Source of the DNA: a virus
Length of the DNA: 44,838 nucleotides
Virus record (IMG/VR): IMGVR_UViG_3300033143_001244
Coordinates: 1-44,838 of that record
Direction: 5' to 3' (one strand)
Numbering within the stretch: the first letter of the stretch is position 1; each line of letters begins with the position of its first letter. This document shows positions 1 through 8,954 of this stretch, piece by piece. The position numbers and the translations under genes are program-made. The notes beneath the pieces were generated by a model, which ran no database searches, was not told where the DNA came from, and worked only from the letters and a program-made list of their open reading frames with translations.

Positions 1-54
1 TAATGATGCAGCTTGGAAGTAACCTGAAGGATTAACCTGAGATAACAACTGACC
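1..54. repeat. Left copy of 54-bp terminal direct repeat
   Basis: These bases are identical to 44785-44838. Both copies lie inside the portal coding sequence, and the reading frame is continuous only if one copy is removed. This is what an assembler leaves when it closes a circular or circularly permuted genome, so it is probably an artefact of circular assembly and not a true terminal repeat. Confidence 0.9.
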
Positions 55-1647
55 TATATTACCTGAAAGTATTGTTTCAAGCATTAGTTGATTCTTCTCA
101 TCTTCATCATTATACGCAGTTGTAGCAATTTCAATCTCAACATCTGTGAATGCTAATTCAGTTTCACCTTCTGGAATAGGTGCAAACAATAAGTTACCAT
201 CTTCATCTTCCATTACCTCTCCGGAAGCTGGGTCACGTACTTCTTCATAGGCAAACTCATATATAGGTTCACCATCAGGACCGAGTTCACCTGTAGGAAT
301 CTGCATAGGTTGATTTACATAAACCCAACGCGAACCAGTAGTTTCATCTGATATGCGTAAAGCTTGTTCAGCTGTATAAAACTGTTTAATTAGATTAGCT
401 ACATCTTGACCAAGTAAGCGATAGAATTGTTCTATACGACCTGTGAGGTAACGTAATGCAGTTATAGTAGCATTCTGTTGTAACTTAACCTTACGACCAC
501 TATCAGATGCAAATGCCATACCTAAGAAGCTATCATTAATAGATAGTATCTTTTGTATGCGGTCAAATGCTTTATCAATAATAGTATACTGGTCAAGTAC
601 TTCACGACTCATATTTTCAATCTTAATACCAGCTAAGTCAGATACTTCAACTACTGATGTAACGCGATTGAATGCTCTAGTAAAATCAGCTATATTATCC
701 ACAGCACCAGACTCAACGTAAGCTTTCTGTGTGCTAGCCATTAATTGAATCTTAACTAATGCTTGATTAATAGCATGTTGAGTCTCAATAATCTCACGGA
801 AAATACCATAGTATTCGGTACGGTCTGATGTATGCAACTTCTGTACACGGAATGGTGATTTAACTTCCTTGAAAGTAATCTCCTTCCGGAACAATTCTAC
901 CATATTAGACCAGTGTACTGACCATGTACGACCTTCGTCATCAATAAGTACAGAGTGAACTATTAGATAGTTATCAAAAATTTTATAGTAACCAGTGAAC
1001 TCACCATTGTAAGAATACTCAAACTCAGCACCTTCAATATCAACATGGTTATAGTACGATTCTAACTGGTCAAGTTTTTCTTGTCCATATAAGTTACGTA
1101 CTTCATCTTCAGCAACCCACTTAAAGCGGTGAATATAACGACCATCTGAATAGTCATCTTTACGACTCATAGGGTCTAAGATAACTTCATTATCTGGTAC
1201 AGACTCAATTTCAATTTTATTGATAGGTCTGCCAAATCTATCTCTCTCACCAGTAGGAACTACATTAATATAACTAATGAATAAGCCAGATATAATACCA
1301 CCTAACTTAATAGTATCACCTTCAGCTGTAAAGTTATTTGTTCTAAAGGTGTACGACATTATATCATTAATAAGTGCAGCAGTGTATATCTCTGCTTCCT
1401 TAGTTGGCATAGCAGTAGCTGTATTAACTACAGTAGAATAGTAACCAATAAGCATACGTGCAAATAGTTTAACTACATTGAACGTTTCTTTTGGTTGTCC
1501 ACGGTTTTCTAGTACAGCTAATTGGTCAGCTGTATACTGTCTGTTATGAAATAAATTCCATACAGTTTCAGCTTCATAACGAGATGCTTCATAGGATTCA
1601 TAACCTACTTTAAAAGTATCTCTTAATGTTTCTACATCTGCCTTCAT
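1..1647 (-). CDS. Portal protein, N-terminal 549 codons (continues at right end of window)
   Basis: Reading leftward from an ATG at 1647 the frame stays open to base 1 and resumes without a break at 44784, ending at 44590. This gives one protein of about 613 residues, a normal podovirus portal length. Portals form the dodecameric DNA channel at one head vertex and dock the terminase. The call rests on length, the charged alpha-helical N-terminus, its position among structural genes beside ejection proteins, and the absence of another candidate. The start overlaps the upstream stop (ATGA), and a GGAGGAG ribosome site lies just before it. The product is an inferred portal of the P22/N4-like type; I cannot assign the subfamily. 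Confidence 0.72.
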   Translation of the reverse strand, partial: MKADVETLRDTFKVGYESYEASRYEAETVWNLFHNRQYTADQLAVLENRGQPKETFNVVKLFARMLIGYYSTVVNTATAMPTKEAEIYTAALINDIMSYTFRTNNFTAEGDTIKLGGIISGLFISYINVVPTGERDRFGRPINKIEIESVPDNEVILDPMSRKDDYSDGRYIHRFKWVAEDEVRNLYGQEKLDQLESYYNHVDIEGAEFEYSYNGEFTGYYKIFDNYLIVHSVLIDDEGRTWSVHWSNMVELFRKEITFKEVKSPFRVQKLHTSDRTEYYGIFREIIETQHAINQALVKIQLMASTQKAYVESGAVDNIADFTRAFNRVTSVVEVSDLAGIKIENMSREVLDQYTIIDKAFDRIQKILSINDSFLGMAFASDSGRKVKLQQNATITALRYLTGRIEQFYRLLGQDVANLIKQFYTAEQALRISDETTGSRWVYVNQPMQIPTGELGPDGEPIYEFAYEEVRDPASGEVMEDEDGNLLFAPIPEGETELAFTDVEIEIATTAYNDEDEKNQLMLETILSGNIGQLLSQVNPSGYFQAASL

Positions 1648-3044
1648 TCTTTAGCTCCTCCAAGACCACTGAGGTCCGCATCACCTTTAGGTTTAGGTTT
1701 ATTACCTACATCTAAATCATTTAGTGCTTCTATACGTTGGTCGATACTTGCGAGTATCTCATCCATTTTTTGTTGGTCTACTCCTAATCGTACATGAGCA
1801 GAGTATGGATTCTTCATTCGTGCAACAGATTCAAGCTTTGCTTTAACTTGAGTTAGTGCTGTTTTAAACTGATTCAATACAGGACCAAGCTTTTGACCTA
1901 ATGTACCGAATGCTTCTTTAAAGCTTTTAATCTCAGCTTCTGTTAACGCAGAACCAAATAATGCATGTCGTACTGTGTTTCTGAATGCAGCATAAGCAGA
2001 TGTTGCTGCTACACCATCAACATTGTCAGATACATATTTCTTAGCTTTCATAAGAGCAGAATCGTATAAGCCAGTTTCTTTGCTTGTTAGGTTTTTACCT
2101 GGGTCACCCATAGCTATAAGCATACGCATACTATTAAGGTCTGTCTTCTCTTTAGAAGTATATTGAACATTTTCTAATCGTTCAATAGCTGATATATCAG
2201 AATAAGCTTTAAGGTAATTCTCGCGTTTACTAAAATCAGTACTAAAGAATTTATCAGCTCCACCAAAAGTCTTAAGTAAATTTTTAGTGCGGTCGTCAGC
2301 TTCACCAAGTTGGCCAAGTTTCACACCGCCTTTCATCTTATCACCGAGCTTAGAAATTTGAACATCTTTCGGATTAGGCTCTTTACCTTCCGCCTCTGCT
2401 TTCTTGATTCGCTCTTCTGCATCTGCTATAACCTTTGCATCACGCTCAAGTGGACCAGGTCCTTTGTTACCAGACTTTTTATTGATACTTGCTCTTTTTA
2501 ATAAATCAGCAAGTTTTTGATTTTCTAAGTAGCGTGTATAGCCAGTACCACCATAAATAGTCATCATATCAATAATCTTTTTGGTGCCATCTTTCATAGT
2601 GGCTTTTACATAACGACCAGCTGCATTTTCTTTAGTGGCTTCATCAGTAAATACTTCAGGGTTAAAACCTGTGTTATGAATTAATTGTTTGTCGTTAAAT
2701 ACATCAACTCTATCTAATGAAGCTAAGTCATTAAACTTATCTTTCATCATAGGATGCTGTATTAGATTATTTAAGTGTCTGGTGTCATAATCAGCAGTAT
2801 ATGCATCTAAAGAACGAAATGTTTGCTGTGCTTGATTCTGACGCAATAGCTCTTTATTCTGAGCAGTTAAGGCATCCATCTCAGTATTAACTGCACCAGT
2901 ATCTTTAGCATGCTTTAGCTTAGCTAACTTAGCTTCGCCTTCTGCTTTTCGTACTTTAGCCGCATCACGGTCAGCACTACCTGCAGCGTAACCTTCTGCA
3001 CCTTTTGCTAAAGCATGAGCAAACCCTGCTGCTTTACCTACCAT
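1644..3044 (-). CDS. Putative ejection/internal virion protein (466 aa)
   Basis: This 466-residue protein has no family I can name with certainty. It opens with an Ala/Gly/Lys-rich helical stretch and continues as charged, largely alpha-helical sequence with Lys/Glu-rich linkers near residues 190-240. It lies between the portal and another Ala-rich virion protein, the usual position of proteins ejected with the DNA in short-tailed phages. TTAGGAG precedes the ATG, and its stop overlaps the portal start, implying translational coupling. Virion location is inferred from context; function is unknown. Confidence 0.55.
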   Translation of the reverse strand: MVGKAAGFAHALAKGAEGYAAGSADRDAAKVRKAEGEAKLAKLKHAKDTGAVNTEMDALTAQNKELLRQNQAQQTFRSLDAYTADYDTRHLNNLIQHPMMKDKFNDLASLDRVDVFNDKQLIHNTGFNPEVFTDEATKENAAGRYVKATMKDGTKKIIDMMTIYGGTGYTRYLENQKLADLLKRASINKKSGNKGPGPLERDAKVIADAEERIKKAEAEGKEPNPKDVQISKLGDKMKGGVKLGQLGEADDRTKNLLKTFGGADKFFSTDFSKRENYLKAYSDISAIERLENVQYTSKEKTDLNSMRMLIAMGDPGKNLTSKETGLYDSALMKAKKYVSDNVDGVAATSAYAAFRNTVRHALFGSALTEAEIKSFKEAFGTLGQKLGPVLNQFKTALTQVKAKLESVARMKNPYSAHVRLGVDQQKMDEILASIDQRIEALNDLDVGNKPKPKGDADLSGLGGAKE

Positions 3045-3053
3045 AATAGACTC

Positions 3054-3698
3054 CTAAGTTGTTTTTACTTCTGTTGTTTTATCGGGTTGATTAGCATATG
3101 TCTTCAGACCTGTGCTAAGCATTGAACCAGAGCTTTCCCATAATGATGCAGCATCTGAATCTAATCTACTTTGTTTATCTGCTGCAATACGGTCTGATAC
3201 AGAAGCACCACTTTGCATTGCAGAAGCTATATTACGTTCACCTGATTCTTTTCTAGCTAAATTAGGCTGCAAGAAATTTTGTTGCATTTCAGCTACTTTT
3301 AGAGGAGCATCACGACGAATCTCAGCCCGTGTTTCAGCTGAACCGATTTCTTGTTGTTTTATAAGGTCAGCTTCAAGACCACTACCACCTAAACCACGCT
3401 GAGCCAATGATTCTTTAATCTTAGTTTGTGCTGTAGCAAAAGATTGTGCTTCATCTTGCAAACCAGCAGAAGTCATAACTTCTGGTGTCATACCTTCATA
3501 AAAGTCAGCTAAGTTTTGTTCTATGTCGCCATAGATGTCTTTCCACTCATCATACTTTTCTTTTTCAAAAGCAATTAGTTCATCAGACTTTTCACCTGCT
3601 TTAGCTGCTCTTGCATCTGCTGCTGATGATGCTTTCTCACTTGCGTCAGCAGCCATTACGCCTGAAACTACTGCCACACCTAAATATCCCCAAGGCAT
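3054..3698 (-). CDS. Putative DNA-ejection/virion-associated protein (214 aa)
   Basis: The N-terminus (MPWGYLGVAVVSGVMAAD) is a short hydrophobic Gly/Ala segment followed by an Ala/Ser/Lys-rich coiled region. I associate this pattern with small podovirus proteins that sit at the head-tail junction or are ejected into the host envelope. The middle contains GLGGSGLE and the C-terminus is polar. AGGAGAATGAT precedes the ATG. The gene lies within the leftward structural operon, 9 bp from the next gene. Role is by position and composition only. Confidence 0.5.
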   Translation of the reverse strand: MPWGYLGVAVVSGVMAADASEKASSAADARAAKAGEKSDELIAFEKEKYDEWKDIYGDIEQNLADFYEGMTPEVMTSAGLQDEAQSFATAQTKIKESLAQRGLGGSGLEADLIKQQEIGSAETRAEIRRDAPLKVAEMQQNFLQPNLARKESGERNIASAMQSGASVSDRIAADKQSRLDSDAASLWESSGSMLSTGLKTYANQPDKTTEVKTT

Positions 3699-3699
3699 A

Positions 3700-3978
3700 T
3701 CATTCTCCTATAATTCCTGCTGTACGCAAGGTTGCTAATAATGTATCTATTTTATCAGATGCTATTTCTGTGTCATCTGCTATTTGTTGCACTTCAGCCT
3801 GTACATATGATGCACCGACAGTAGCTGCTGTATTGGCTATATCAGCTATTGCTGGATTAGCAAGTAAAGCATGATACAAAGACTCTAATTTAGTTCGTAA
3901 ATCAACTAATGCAGTATATTGCTCTTCTATATTATCAAGAGCAGATACAGGAATATCAGGTAGTATAGCATCACTCAT
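3700..3978 (-). CDS. Hypothetical small helical structural protein (92 aa)
   Basis: A 92-residue protein that is mostly helical, with alanine- and leucine-rich segments and a polar N-terminus (MSDAILPDIPVSALDN). I recognise no family. Its start overlaps the stop of the nozzle-like gene (ATGA) and its end abuts the next gene, so it is translated as part of the tail/ejection cluster. A minor virion or assembly role is inferred from position. Confidence 0.55.
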   Translation of the reverse strand: MSDAILPDIPVSALDNIEEQYTALVDLRTKLESLYHALLANPAIADIANTAATVGASYVQAEVQQIADDTEIASDKIDTLLATLRTAGIIGE

Positions 3979-5474
3979 TTATCGAATGCTCCTACCGTAT
4001 AATCTACTTCAATTACTTCGCCTGTACCTGTTAATCTGAACTGTATATGATAACCATTTTTATACTCTTCTGGCACTTTTACTTCATGTGTTTCATGAGT
4101 AGTAAATGATTTAGTCTTTCGTAGTATTCCATCAATATAGACTTCTACTGTAATTGAACCAGAGCTATGTATAAGAACAGACTTATAAGTTTTACGTAAG
4201 GTCAATGAACCATCAGATAATTCTGGTGAAGTATATGTAAATGATTCATCAACTGAATCTGCAAATAACTCAAAATAACTATCTGTTTTATACCCATACA
4301 ATATATCTTCGGCTACCACTAAATTTGTTATATCTAATGTTAGTTCTTTTAAAGTAGCACCATATCTAAAGTCGTAAGCTAAGATAGAATTATCACTCTT
4401 TAGTACATAATATACTTCATTATGAAAAGCAGAGTTTATGATTGATAAAGATACAGCACCTAGTTTATCTTTAGATAGTACTTTAACTTGAGAACCATCA
4501 ACAGCACATATACCATCTGATGATACCCATAAAATAGTGTTTTTAGCATACTGTATAGAATCAAATGATAAGCAACCTTGGTCACCACTAAATGGTCGTT
4601 TAGAGAATGCCGCTGGACTAGTACCAGTTATAATATATGACTTATACTTAGTAAAAACTATAATACCTAAACTAATAGATGCAATACCTGTTATCTCTAC
4701 AGGGAAGTCAATAAAGTTAACTGCAGGCCAATAAGTAAATTGACCTGACATAGAAAAGTATAACTTATCACCTAGTACACCAAACATAATGCCATATGCT
4801 TCAGTTAAGTACTTCATGCCTGCTGGACACTGATTATAGTTTGTAGCAACCATATCATCACCAGCTAAAGATGTATCTGATGAGCTATCTAAATAAGCTA
4901 ATGTTGCATTAGGTATAGTAGTAACTAAAGTAAATGATGTTAGCGTACCACCAACTCTATATATGCGCTTTTCGTCTACTTGAGAGTCTAGGGATGCAAC
5001 CATACCAGTTAAGTCAACACCTTGAGAAGTTACAGCAACTTCAGCAGAAACTGGAGAAGGTTGTGACTCAACACCTTTAGTACTATTATAGTAAGTAAAT
5101 ACATATGTATAGGTACCATTTAATGCACCAGTAGCATTAACAGCAACCGTAGCTGCAGTAACAGGTCCAACTATACCAAGTAGATAGTGTGTAGTGCCAT
5201 CAAAATACTTTGGTACCTGATTAGCTTCTGTATAGTATAAGTTAGCTTGATACTCTAAGTAGTGCCGTTTTGTAGTAGAACTTTCCCAAACTGCTAATGC
5301 TTCAAAATAATAAGCCCATTGGTCTAATGCAGTACCTGAAGTAGCCTTCTTTTTAACTGGTTGTAAAGTACTGGCTTCATTGTCAATATTAGAATACTCA
5401 ACAGCCTCGCTAGTCTGTAATAGATGCGCTGACTGTCTTGTGTTTAAACCACCGTTAAATATTTGTAATTTCAT
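3975..5474 (-). CDS. Tail nozzle-like protein (tail tubular B / P22 gp10-like)
   Basis: The 499-residue protein is beta-rich. It starts with the pattern NGGLNTR followed by an N-terminal domain with Asn and a basic-hydrophobic stretch typical of phage nozzle or stabilisation proteins that extend the short tail below the adaptor ring. It contains fibronectin-like beta segments (TYVFTYYNS at about 125-135) and WVSSDGICAVDG-type beta-propeller repeats in the second half. It sits downstream of the adaptor gene and fibre genes. Family placement is by motif and length. Confidence 0.65.
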   Translation of the reverse strand: MKLQIFNGGLNTRQSAHLLQTSEAVEYSNIDNEASTLQPVKKKATSGTALDQWAYYFEALAVWESSTTKRHYLEYQANLYYTEANQVPKYFDGTTHYLLGIVGPVTAATVAVNATGALNGTYTYVFTYYNSTKGVESQPSPVSAEVAVTSQGVDLTGMVASLDSQVDEKRIYRVGGTLTSFTLVTTIPNATLAYLDSSSDTSLAGDDMVATNYNQCPAGMKYLTEAYGIMFGVLGDKLYFSMSGQFTYWPAVNFIDFPVEITGIASISLGIIVFTKYKSYIITGTSPAAFSKRPFSGDQGCLSFDSIQYAKNTILWVSSDGICAVDGSQVKVLSKDKLGAVSLSIINSAFHNEVYYVLKSDNSILAYDFRYGATLKELTLDITNLVVAEDILYGYKTDSYFELFADSVDESFTYTSPELSDGSLTLRKTYKSVLIHSSGSITVEVYIDGILRKTKSFTTHETHEVKVPEEYKNGYHIQFRLTGTGEVIEVDYTVGAFDK

Positions 5475-6116
5475 TTACATTGCCAACATTACGCCGGTGT
5501 TTTTCCAGCTTAATTGACCAAAAATATGGTCTACCCAAAAAGCTTTCTCATGAGTATAAGGTCCACCAGAAGTAGCGTTATGAAAACCAGCAAAACGCCA
5601 TCTAATGCCTAAGTCTGCTGCTTTACCATATCCAAATGGATTAATACCCCATAGATTAGTTTCACTTCCTTCATAGTGATATGGAATAGTAGCGTCGTCC
5701 CCTAATTGTTCGAGTGTTGTATAACTGCTTTCATCTGTTCCTACTTGAGCACCATCTAGACGTAGAACTAAATCTTTGCTTCTTAATTCATACTTTAACG
5801 TACCATCCCAACTACAAGCCCTAGCTCTTATTTTTATTCCAAATATAATTGCCCCGATTGGTAATACTGATACATCAAAGCCTAATGCATCAACCCTACT
5901 AAGGTAATATTCTGTCTGTCTGGCTTGACTAACAAAACCACCTATAGCTGCAAAAGCTTCATAAGATACTGTATTTAGTGTAAGTGCATCTTCAGTATCC
6001 ATTTCTTGTACACCACCACCACCTGGGTCAGACCAATCAGCACCCATGTTACCATCTAAAAGGTCTGTATAAGTTCCAAAAGGTTGATAGTCTGTATTTC
6101 CAGCTAAAGCACTCAT
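5475..6116 (-). CDS. Putative tail appendage protein (213 aa)
   Basis: A beta-rich, aromatic 213-residue protein with a Gly-rich linker (DPGGGGVQEM) near residue 35 and many Trp/Tyr residues in the C-terminal half, such as RWRFAGFHNATSGG. This is compatible with a small fibre or carbohydrate-binding appendage. It begins with TAATG overlap at the end of the fibre gene and ends immediately before the nozzle-like gene. No family is recognised; a receptor-contact role is a guess from context. Confidence 0.5.
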   Translation of the reverse strand: MSALAGNTDYQPFGTYTDLLDGNMGADWSDPGGGGVQEMDTEDALTLNTVSYEAFAAIGGFVSQARQTEYYLSRVDALGFDVSVLPIGAIIFGIKIRARACSWDGTLKYELRSKDLVLRLDGAQVGTDESSYTTLEQLGDDATIPYHYEGSETNLWGINPFGYGKAADLGIRWRFAGFHNATSGGPYTHEKAFWVDHIFGQLSWKNTGVMLAM

Positions 6117-7375
6117 TATACTGCACTCACATTATCCATAAGACCAACTGTAGTTATTTTACCGTGAGATTTTATTAAACCTAATATATCTTGTACGTTC
6201 GTACCAATCGTAAGAGTAGGTGTATTATTATCAACTCCGGCTACTGTAATAGTCCAACCACCGCCGTTCTGTATTGCAATTGTGGCTCTATCGTTTACAT
6301 TAGAACTAGAGAATGTAAGTGTAATATTTGCACCTGCTTCAATTATGTGTAGGTCACCTAATGACATATCAATGGCTGTATTAGTTGTTAGTATACCCCA
6401 AGCTTTGATTATAGTTCCACCTGTATACTGGGCAGGGTTTAATAACTCCATATTATCATTAGCATTATTAAACTTAAGTATTAACTCACGCCCAGCTGGA
6501 CCTAAATCATCTACAGCTAAAGCAGTATTACCATTTGTAACAATAGTCTTTGCACCTAAACTATCTACATTTATTGTTGGTGCAGTTACAGTATTACTAC
6601 CTAAAGAACGCAAAAAGATAATATCATTATCATCATATGCTTTCATACCAACAGACACAGTTATAGCGTCTACAGTACCACCTGCATCTCCTGCGTATGG
6701 TGCTGATTTATCTGTATGTAATGATAATACTTCCCAGTCTGTTCCATCATACTGTATATCAATAGTCCCTGAATCACCTACGCCAAAAGTATATACACTA
6801 TCTATAGCTAGTGTAAATGCACTAGCAGTAGTATAAATTAAATTGAATCGCATACCTTTAAATAGATTAACTGTGGGTAAGGTAACTGTACGATTAACAG
6901 TTAAAACAGTATCAAATAACTGTATACATTCATCACCTGCAACTAAAGTTAGATTAGCGTCACCATTATCAGCAGACATACTACGACTTAAATCAAGTCG
7001 CTTCCAACGCCCATTAGCTGCTACATCAGGTTCAAATATACTTATTAGGTCTTCAGAGGATGAGGTATCAGAAGTATCTAACCAGAATAAACCACCGCCC
7101 GAGTCACCTGAGACATCGTAACCGCGTAAAAGAACATACTCTGTTTGACCATTAACAGTTACTAGTGCTTGCATAGCTACTACATTAGCTAATACAGTAG
7201 CTTTTTTACCTAGTACGTCTTTAATAGTTTCGGTTGCATCATAATTAATATTACTAGCATTTAACTTAGTTATAGGTAAACTAGTACCACCACGAACTTG
7301 GCTAACTGTACCTACACCAGTAAGAATATCTTCTAAACCTAGTAACTCTTTAGTTATTACTCTACTCTCAGCCAT
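6116..7375 (-). CDS. Tail fibre protein with N-terminal adaptor-like domain (419 aa)
   Basis: The first 40 residues (TKELLGLEDILTGVGTVSQV and following) match the N-terminus of the adjacent 93-residue protein, so this is probably the virion-attachment domain. The rest is beta-rich, low in Cys and rich in Thr/Val/Asn, as in trimeric fibre shafts and knobs. A Gly-rich segment (SGDSGGGLFW) near residue 90 is common where tailspike or fibre domains begin. Starts by TAATG overlap with the upstream gene. Host receptor binding is inferred, not shown. Confidence 0.62.
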   Translation of the reverse strand: MAESRVITKELLGLEDILTGVGTVSQVRGGTSLPITKLNASNINYDATETIKDVLGKKATVLANVVAMQALVTVNGQTEYVLLRGYDVSGDSGGGLFWLDTSDTSSSEDLISIFEPDVAANGRWKRLDLSRSMSADNGDANLTLVAGDECIQLFDTVLTVNRTVTLPTVNLFKGMRFNLIYTTASAFTLAIDSVYTFGVGDSGTIDIQYDGTDWEVLSLHTDKSAPYAGDAGGTVDAITVSVGMKAYDDNDIIFLRSLGSNTVTAPTINVDSLGAKTIVTNGNTALAVDDLGPAGRELILKFNNANDNMELLNPAQYTGGTIIKAWGILTTNTAIDMSLGDLHIIEAGANITLTFSSSNVNDRATIAIQNGGGWTITVAGVDNNTPTLTIGTNVQDILGLIKSHGKITTVGLMDNVSAV

Positions 7376-7656
7376 TAGTTTGGTATCCTTAAGACTTTAA
7401 ATCCTGCGCCGCCACTATCAGCAATACCAACAGTAACACGCTCTAATGTAGCATTATCAACATCATATAGAAAGAACCTTGTATCACCTGCTACAACAGA
7501 TGCGTCTGTATCAAGTACATCAGAACTTAAATTCTTTATATTTAATTTACTAATAGGTACAGATACGCCTGCTCTTACTTGATTTACTGTACCTGTACCT
7601 ACTAATACATCTTCTAAACCAGCAAGCTCTTTTGTAAGTGTAATTGTGTCAGCCAT
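7375..7656 (-). CDS. Small fibre-adaptor-like protein (93 aa)
   Basis: Nearly the whole first half (TKELAGLEDVLVGTGTVNQV and following) is a diverged copy of the N-terminus of the 419-residue fibre downstream. It lacks a receptor-binding part, so it may be an adaptor, a short fibre, or a remnant of a duplicated fibre gene. Its start and stop both overlap neighbours by TAATG, showing tight coupling with the head-tail adaptor gene and the fibre. Confidence 0.55.
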   Translation of the reverse strand: MADTITLTKELAGLEDVLVGTGTVNQVRAGVSVPISKLNIKNLSSDVLDTDASVVAGDTRFFLYDVDNATLERVTVGIADSGGAGFKVLRIPN

Positions 7657-8480
7657 TATTCAAACCCACTATAGTAATTAGTTTCTTGTTTAGAGGAGCT
7701 AATGTTATCAGCAGCACTGTGCTTTTTAGCACTAACAAATTCCATTGCATAAAACTGTAGTTCTTCTGTACCTAACTTTCTATTCTGTGTATCCTGGTCA
7801 TCACGCCAAGCCATACCAACTACGTAATGCTTAATAGCTTTATCATACATTTCATCTATAACTAATACAGATGTACCAATGTCTATTGCATTAATTTCAG
7901 CAGGTCGTTCATGATAGTAAACTAAAAGACTTTTAACTACTTCTGACATGTCTGATAATTCACCGTAAACAGAGTTAAATTCTGCTGTTTGAGTAACAGA
8001 CTCATTGATATCAACTACTACACCATAAGGTGAAGCAACTGTATCACCTTCAATACTAACAACTATACCGTATGCACCAGCTATATATGTGTCTGGAATA
8101 TCACCTACTTCTGGTATAGGATAAGTTTTAAACTGACCAGGATTTAGTTTATCAAAAACTATATATTCAAGTGATATACCTGTATCAAATTCCCATGTAG
8201 GATTAATATCATCCATTTGAGCATGAGATTTAAGAGTTACTTTATTGCCATCTAAATCAGTAATACGCATGATATTGATAGCTTCAGAAGGTAAGTTATA
8301 CACATTCTGATTAGGGAATAATTGTATGTTTACGGTTGTTCTTAATAATTTGTTCTTAGTGGCAATATCTTTTTGAGCTTCATCTATTAGACGAAGTAAA
8401 CGAGCGTCAGACCATCTATCTGCATCAGGGTCAGATAACGAATCTCTTACTCTTAATAGTACATCTGCTATACGTCCCAT
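7656..8480 (-). CDS. Head-tail adaptor (tail tubular A-like) protein (274 aa)
   Basis: The N-terminus has the pattern LRVRDSLSDPDADRWSDARL followed by LIDEAQKDIA. This is the classic opening of phage adaptor proteins (gp11/TTPA-like, DUF6682-type) in which Leu-Asn/Ser-Asp, Arg-Trp and a helix with Ala-Gln are conserved. Adaptors form the ring that joins portal to nozzle. Length fits the family, as does the position between decoration proteins and tail genes. Inserted beta segments near residues 130-165 contain a repeated YGVVV-type strand. Confidence 0.68.
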   Translation of the reverse strand: MGRIADVLLRVRDSLSDPDADRWSDARLLRLIDEAQKDIATKNKLLRTTVNIQLFPNQNVYNLPSEAINIMRITDLDGNKVTLKSHAQMDDINPTWEFDTGISLEYIVFDKLNPGQFKTYPIPEVGDIPDTYIAGAYGIVVSIEGDTVASPYGVVVDINESVTQTAEFNSVYGELSDMSEVVKSLLVYYHERPAEINAIDIGTSVLVIDEMYDKAIKHYVVGMAWRDDQDTQNRKLGTEELQFYAMEFVSAKKHSAADNISSSKQETNYYSGFE

Positions 8481-8890
8481 TAGAACCTCGTGAATTTACC
8501 TGTTGTTTTATCTATCTCTATATACTGAATAACATAGGTACCAGTAAAACCAACTAACGTATCTCCTGAACCACCTTTAGAAGTAAAATTAGCATCACCC
8601 CATACCTTTTTATGTATGGCATAATTAAAAATAGATAGTATAGGTGGAGATGTACTATCTACAAGCCAATTACTTGCTGTAAATGCACCTACATTTAAAC
8701 TAACAGTATCACCAAGTGTATCAGCTTTACTATGTATTATTAGGTCTACTTTACGCAAAAGAAAATATGCAGGAAGTACAGCAAAAACAGACCCATCACC
8801 TACTAAGCTATCAGGTCCTACACTAATTACAGCTACACTTATATTTCTTTTTTCGTTTATGTTACCATTTCTAGTCAAATCTTTACGCAT
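8480..8890 (-). CDS. Decoration-protein paralogue (136 aa)
   Basis: The protein parallels the 140-residue protein encoded just upstream: MRKDLTRN, VAVISVG, DGSVFAVLPA, and a C-terminus QYIEIDKTTGKF that matches EYIELDKNTGEY. I start it at the ATG at 8890. The longer frame begins with TTG at 8938 and would be translated through a strong hairpin, and homology to the paralogue begins only at 8890. AGGTAAAG lies before this ATG. Probably a capsid-surface or head-fibre protein; function inferred from paralogy and position. Confidence 0.6.
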   Translation of the reverse strand: MRKDLTRNGNINEKRNISVAVISVGPDSLVGDGSVFAVLPAYFLLRKVDLIIHSKADTLGDTVSLNVGAFTASNWLVDSTSPPILSIFNYAIHKKVWGDANFTSKGGSGDTLVGFTGTYVIQYIEIDKTTGKFTRF

Positions 8891-8912
8891 AACTTTACCT
8901 ATATGTGAGAAC

Positions 8913-8936
8913 GGGAAGCCTATCTCTAGGCCTCCC
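8913..8936 (-). terminator. Strong GNRA-loop hairpin between decoration paralogues
   Basis: On the leftward transcript a 10-bp stem (GGGAGGCCTA / TAGGCTTCCC, one G-U pair) closes a GAGA tetraloop. It begins about 19 nt after the stop of the capsid-proximal decoration gene. There is no clear U-tract, so it may be a partial terminator, an RNA processing site or an mRNA 3-prime-end stabiliser. A partial terminator after the capsid module would raise capsid over tail expression, as the T7 terminator after gene 10 does. Confidence 0.55.
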
Positions 8937-8954
8937 AATTACTTACATCAACAC

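Noticed and set aside
1-54. True terminal redundancy of packaged DNA
   Set aside because: Only 54 bp and inside the portal gene; the portal frame requires removal of one copy, so an assembly overlap is simpler.
8891-8938. Longer TTG start of the decoration paralogue
   Set aside because: Would place the strong hairpin inside the start region; similarity to the paralogue begins at the ATG at 8890.
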